Assembly: GCA_964351025.1 (NCBI GenBank)
Contig: CAYGLV010000082.1
Span: forward strand, 1 to 7,811
DNA length: 7,811 bases
Direction of reading: 5' to 3'
Source: CAYGLV01 sp964351025
Lineage (GTDB): Bacteria > Actinomycetota > Thermoleophilia > Gaiellales > Gaiellaceae
Shown here one piece after another: positions 7,526-7,811 of the stretch. Position 1 is the stretch's first letter; every line of letters begins with the position of its first letter. The translations under genes and the position numbers were made by a program. The notes under the pieces were generated by a model. That model did not search any database and had not been told where the DNA came from. It saw only the letters and a list, made by a program, of their open reading frames with translations.

Positions 7526-7550
7526 GTGGGGGAACCCATGGTTCCCCCAC
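7526..7550. repeat. Perfect 10-bp inverted repeat with 5-base loop
   Basis: GTGGGGGAAC (7526-7535) and GTTCCCCCAC (7541-7550) are exact reverse complements around CCATG. It is the strongest single hairpin of the window. It could be a terminator on either strand, a protein-binding palindrome, or one arm of a larger structured RNA. There is no T tract on either side. Confidence 0.7.
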
Positions 7551-7592
7551 GAGCCCCCTCCTTCAGCAGTCCTCGCTGCTCCTGCACAAGCC

Positions 7593-7623
7593 TGCGCTGC
7601 GCGGGAATGAATCCCGCTCCGCA
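7593..7623. repeat. Interrupted hairpin GCGGGA/TCCCGC extended by TGCG/CGCA
   Basis: GCGGGA (7601-7606) pairs with TCCCGC (7612-7617) around ATGAA. TGCG (7593-7596) and CGCA (7620-7623) extend the stem beyond a small internal loop of four and two bases, giving ten pairs in total. Confidence 0.5.
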
Positions 7624-7700
7624 CCACGACGGCTCTCGTTGTTCCGGCGCTGTGCATCGCTTCGCTCGCACCCAGGCAGGATCGCTCGGGCGGGGCACGG

Positions 7701-7706
7701 TATCCT
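7701..7706 (+). promoter_or_regulatory. -10-like box of tRNA-Ser (TATCCT)
   Basis: TATCCT ends ten bases before the first base of the tRNA, which would leave a 5' leader of only a few bases for RNase P to remove. It is the closest match to a consensus -10 box in this spacer. No clear -35 box is seen. Confidence 0.45.
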
Positions 7707-7716
7707 GACCCCCCAC

Positions 7717-7808
7717 GGAGAAGTGGCCGAGTGGCTGAAGGCGGCGCCCTGCTAAGGCGTTAGGTGGGGAATAACCCTGCCTCGAGGGTTCGAATCCCTC
7801 CTTCTCCG
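7717..7808 (+). tRNA. tRNA-Ser (anticodon GCU)
   Basis: The acceptor stem GGAGAAG (7717-7723) pairs perfectly with CTTCTCC (7801-7807), followed by discriminator G7808, as usual for serine. The anticodon stem GCGCC/GGCGT encloses loop CTGCTAA with anticodon GCT at 7751-7753, reading AGC and AGU. The long variable arm typical of class II tRNAs folds as AGGTGGGG with CCCTGCCT around AATAA. The T arm is GAGGG, TTCGAAT, CCCTC. The CCA end is not encoded (the next bases are CTC), so it must be added by the CCA-adding enzyme. The window ends three bases later. Confidence 0.97.
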
Positions 7809-7811
7809 CTC

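Larger units (their letters stand above)
7378..7716. other. Structured intergenic region before tRNA-Ser, no convincing gene
   Basis: About 340 bases separate the GroES-family stop from the tRNA. Several frames are open on both strands, but their translations are low-complexity, rich in Pro, Arg and Ser, without domains or ribosome binding sites. I treat them as chance. The region holds many inverted repeats: nested stems at 7388-7448, a perfect 10-bp stem at 7526-7550, and shorter stems at 7565-7580, 7593-7623 and 7652-7671. CTGAG (7450-7454) and CTCAG (7520-7524) could close a further outer stem. This may be a structured RNA gene, a dispersed intergenic repeat or a terminator complex. I cannot tell which strand is transcribed. 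It matches no RNA family I can recognise (not tmRNA, RNase P or SRP RNA by motif). Confidence 0.5.

Noticed and set aside
7339..7716. 125-residue minus-strand and 112-residue plus-strand open frames in the intergenic region
   Set aside because: There is no ribosome binding site, no domain and low complexity. The plus frame runs into the tRNA and the minus frame overlaps the GroES-family gene. Inverted repeats explain the region better.
7378..7808. Integration site or genomic island at tRNA-Ser
   Set aside because: No integrase, no mobile gene and no repeat of the tRNA 3' end is present in the window; the downstream side is not available.

Overview
The window is a uniformly high-GC stretch (mostly G or C at third codon positions) from a bacterium, most plausibly an actinobacterium, perhaps Thermoleophilia-like. 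The reasons are a LigC-type ATP-dependent DNA ligase next to a LigD-type primase-polymerase, start sites that look leaderless, and an encoded tRNA without a genomic CCA end. The class-level guess is family memory, not a search. A run of exactly 100 Ns at 2185-2284 marks a scaffold gap of unknown true size, so this is a draft or metagenome assembly.

Layout from left to right. (1) Positions 1-1142, minus strand: fabF, 3-oxoacyl-ACP synthase II, cut by the left edge of the window. Because it has no stop codon inside the window it is easily missed. (2) Positions 1143-1192: a 50-bp divergent promoter region. (3) From 1193, plus strand: an ATP-dependent DNA ligase of the LigC type. Facing it, 3155 to 2285 on the minus strand, is a LigD-type primase-polymerase. 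Both genes run 3' into the N gap. (4) Positions 3225-5711: a complete three-gene polar amino-acid ABC importer, in the order substrate-binding protein, permease, ATPase. The permease has no ATG, GTG or TTG at its natural start and probably begins at a CTG at 4105. (5) Positions 5736-7067: a secreted protein of unknown function with eight cysteines. (6) Positions 7087-7377: a small GroES/Cpn10-family protein with a shortened roof loop. (7) Positions 7378-7716: about 340 bases without a convincing gene but rich in inverted repeats. (8) Positions 7717-7808: tRNA-Ser(GCU).

Functionally the window is a set of separate units. There is lipid synthesis (fabF), a DNA-repair pair (ligase plus polymerase, with no Ku in view), an amino-acid uptake operon, an unknown secreted protein, a co-chaperonin and a tRNA. 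No mobile element, CRISPR array or phage gene is visible. I do not see strong evidence for a new multi-gene system. The points that most deserve a second look are the structured intergenic element before the tRNA, the repeated TANNNT boxes placed 6-9 bases before start codons that lack a clear ribosome binding site, the unusual permease start, and the convergent ligase/primase-polymerase pair hidden by the assembly gap.
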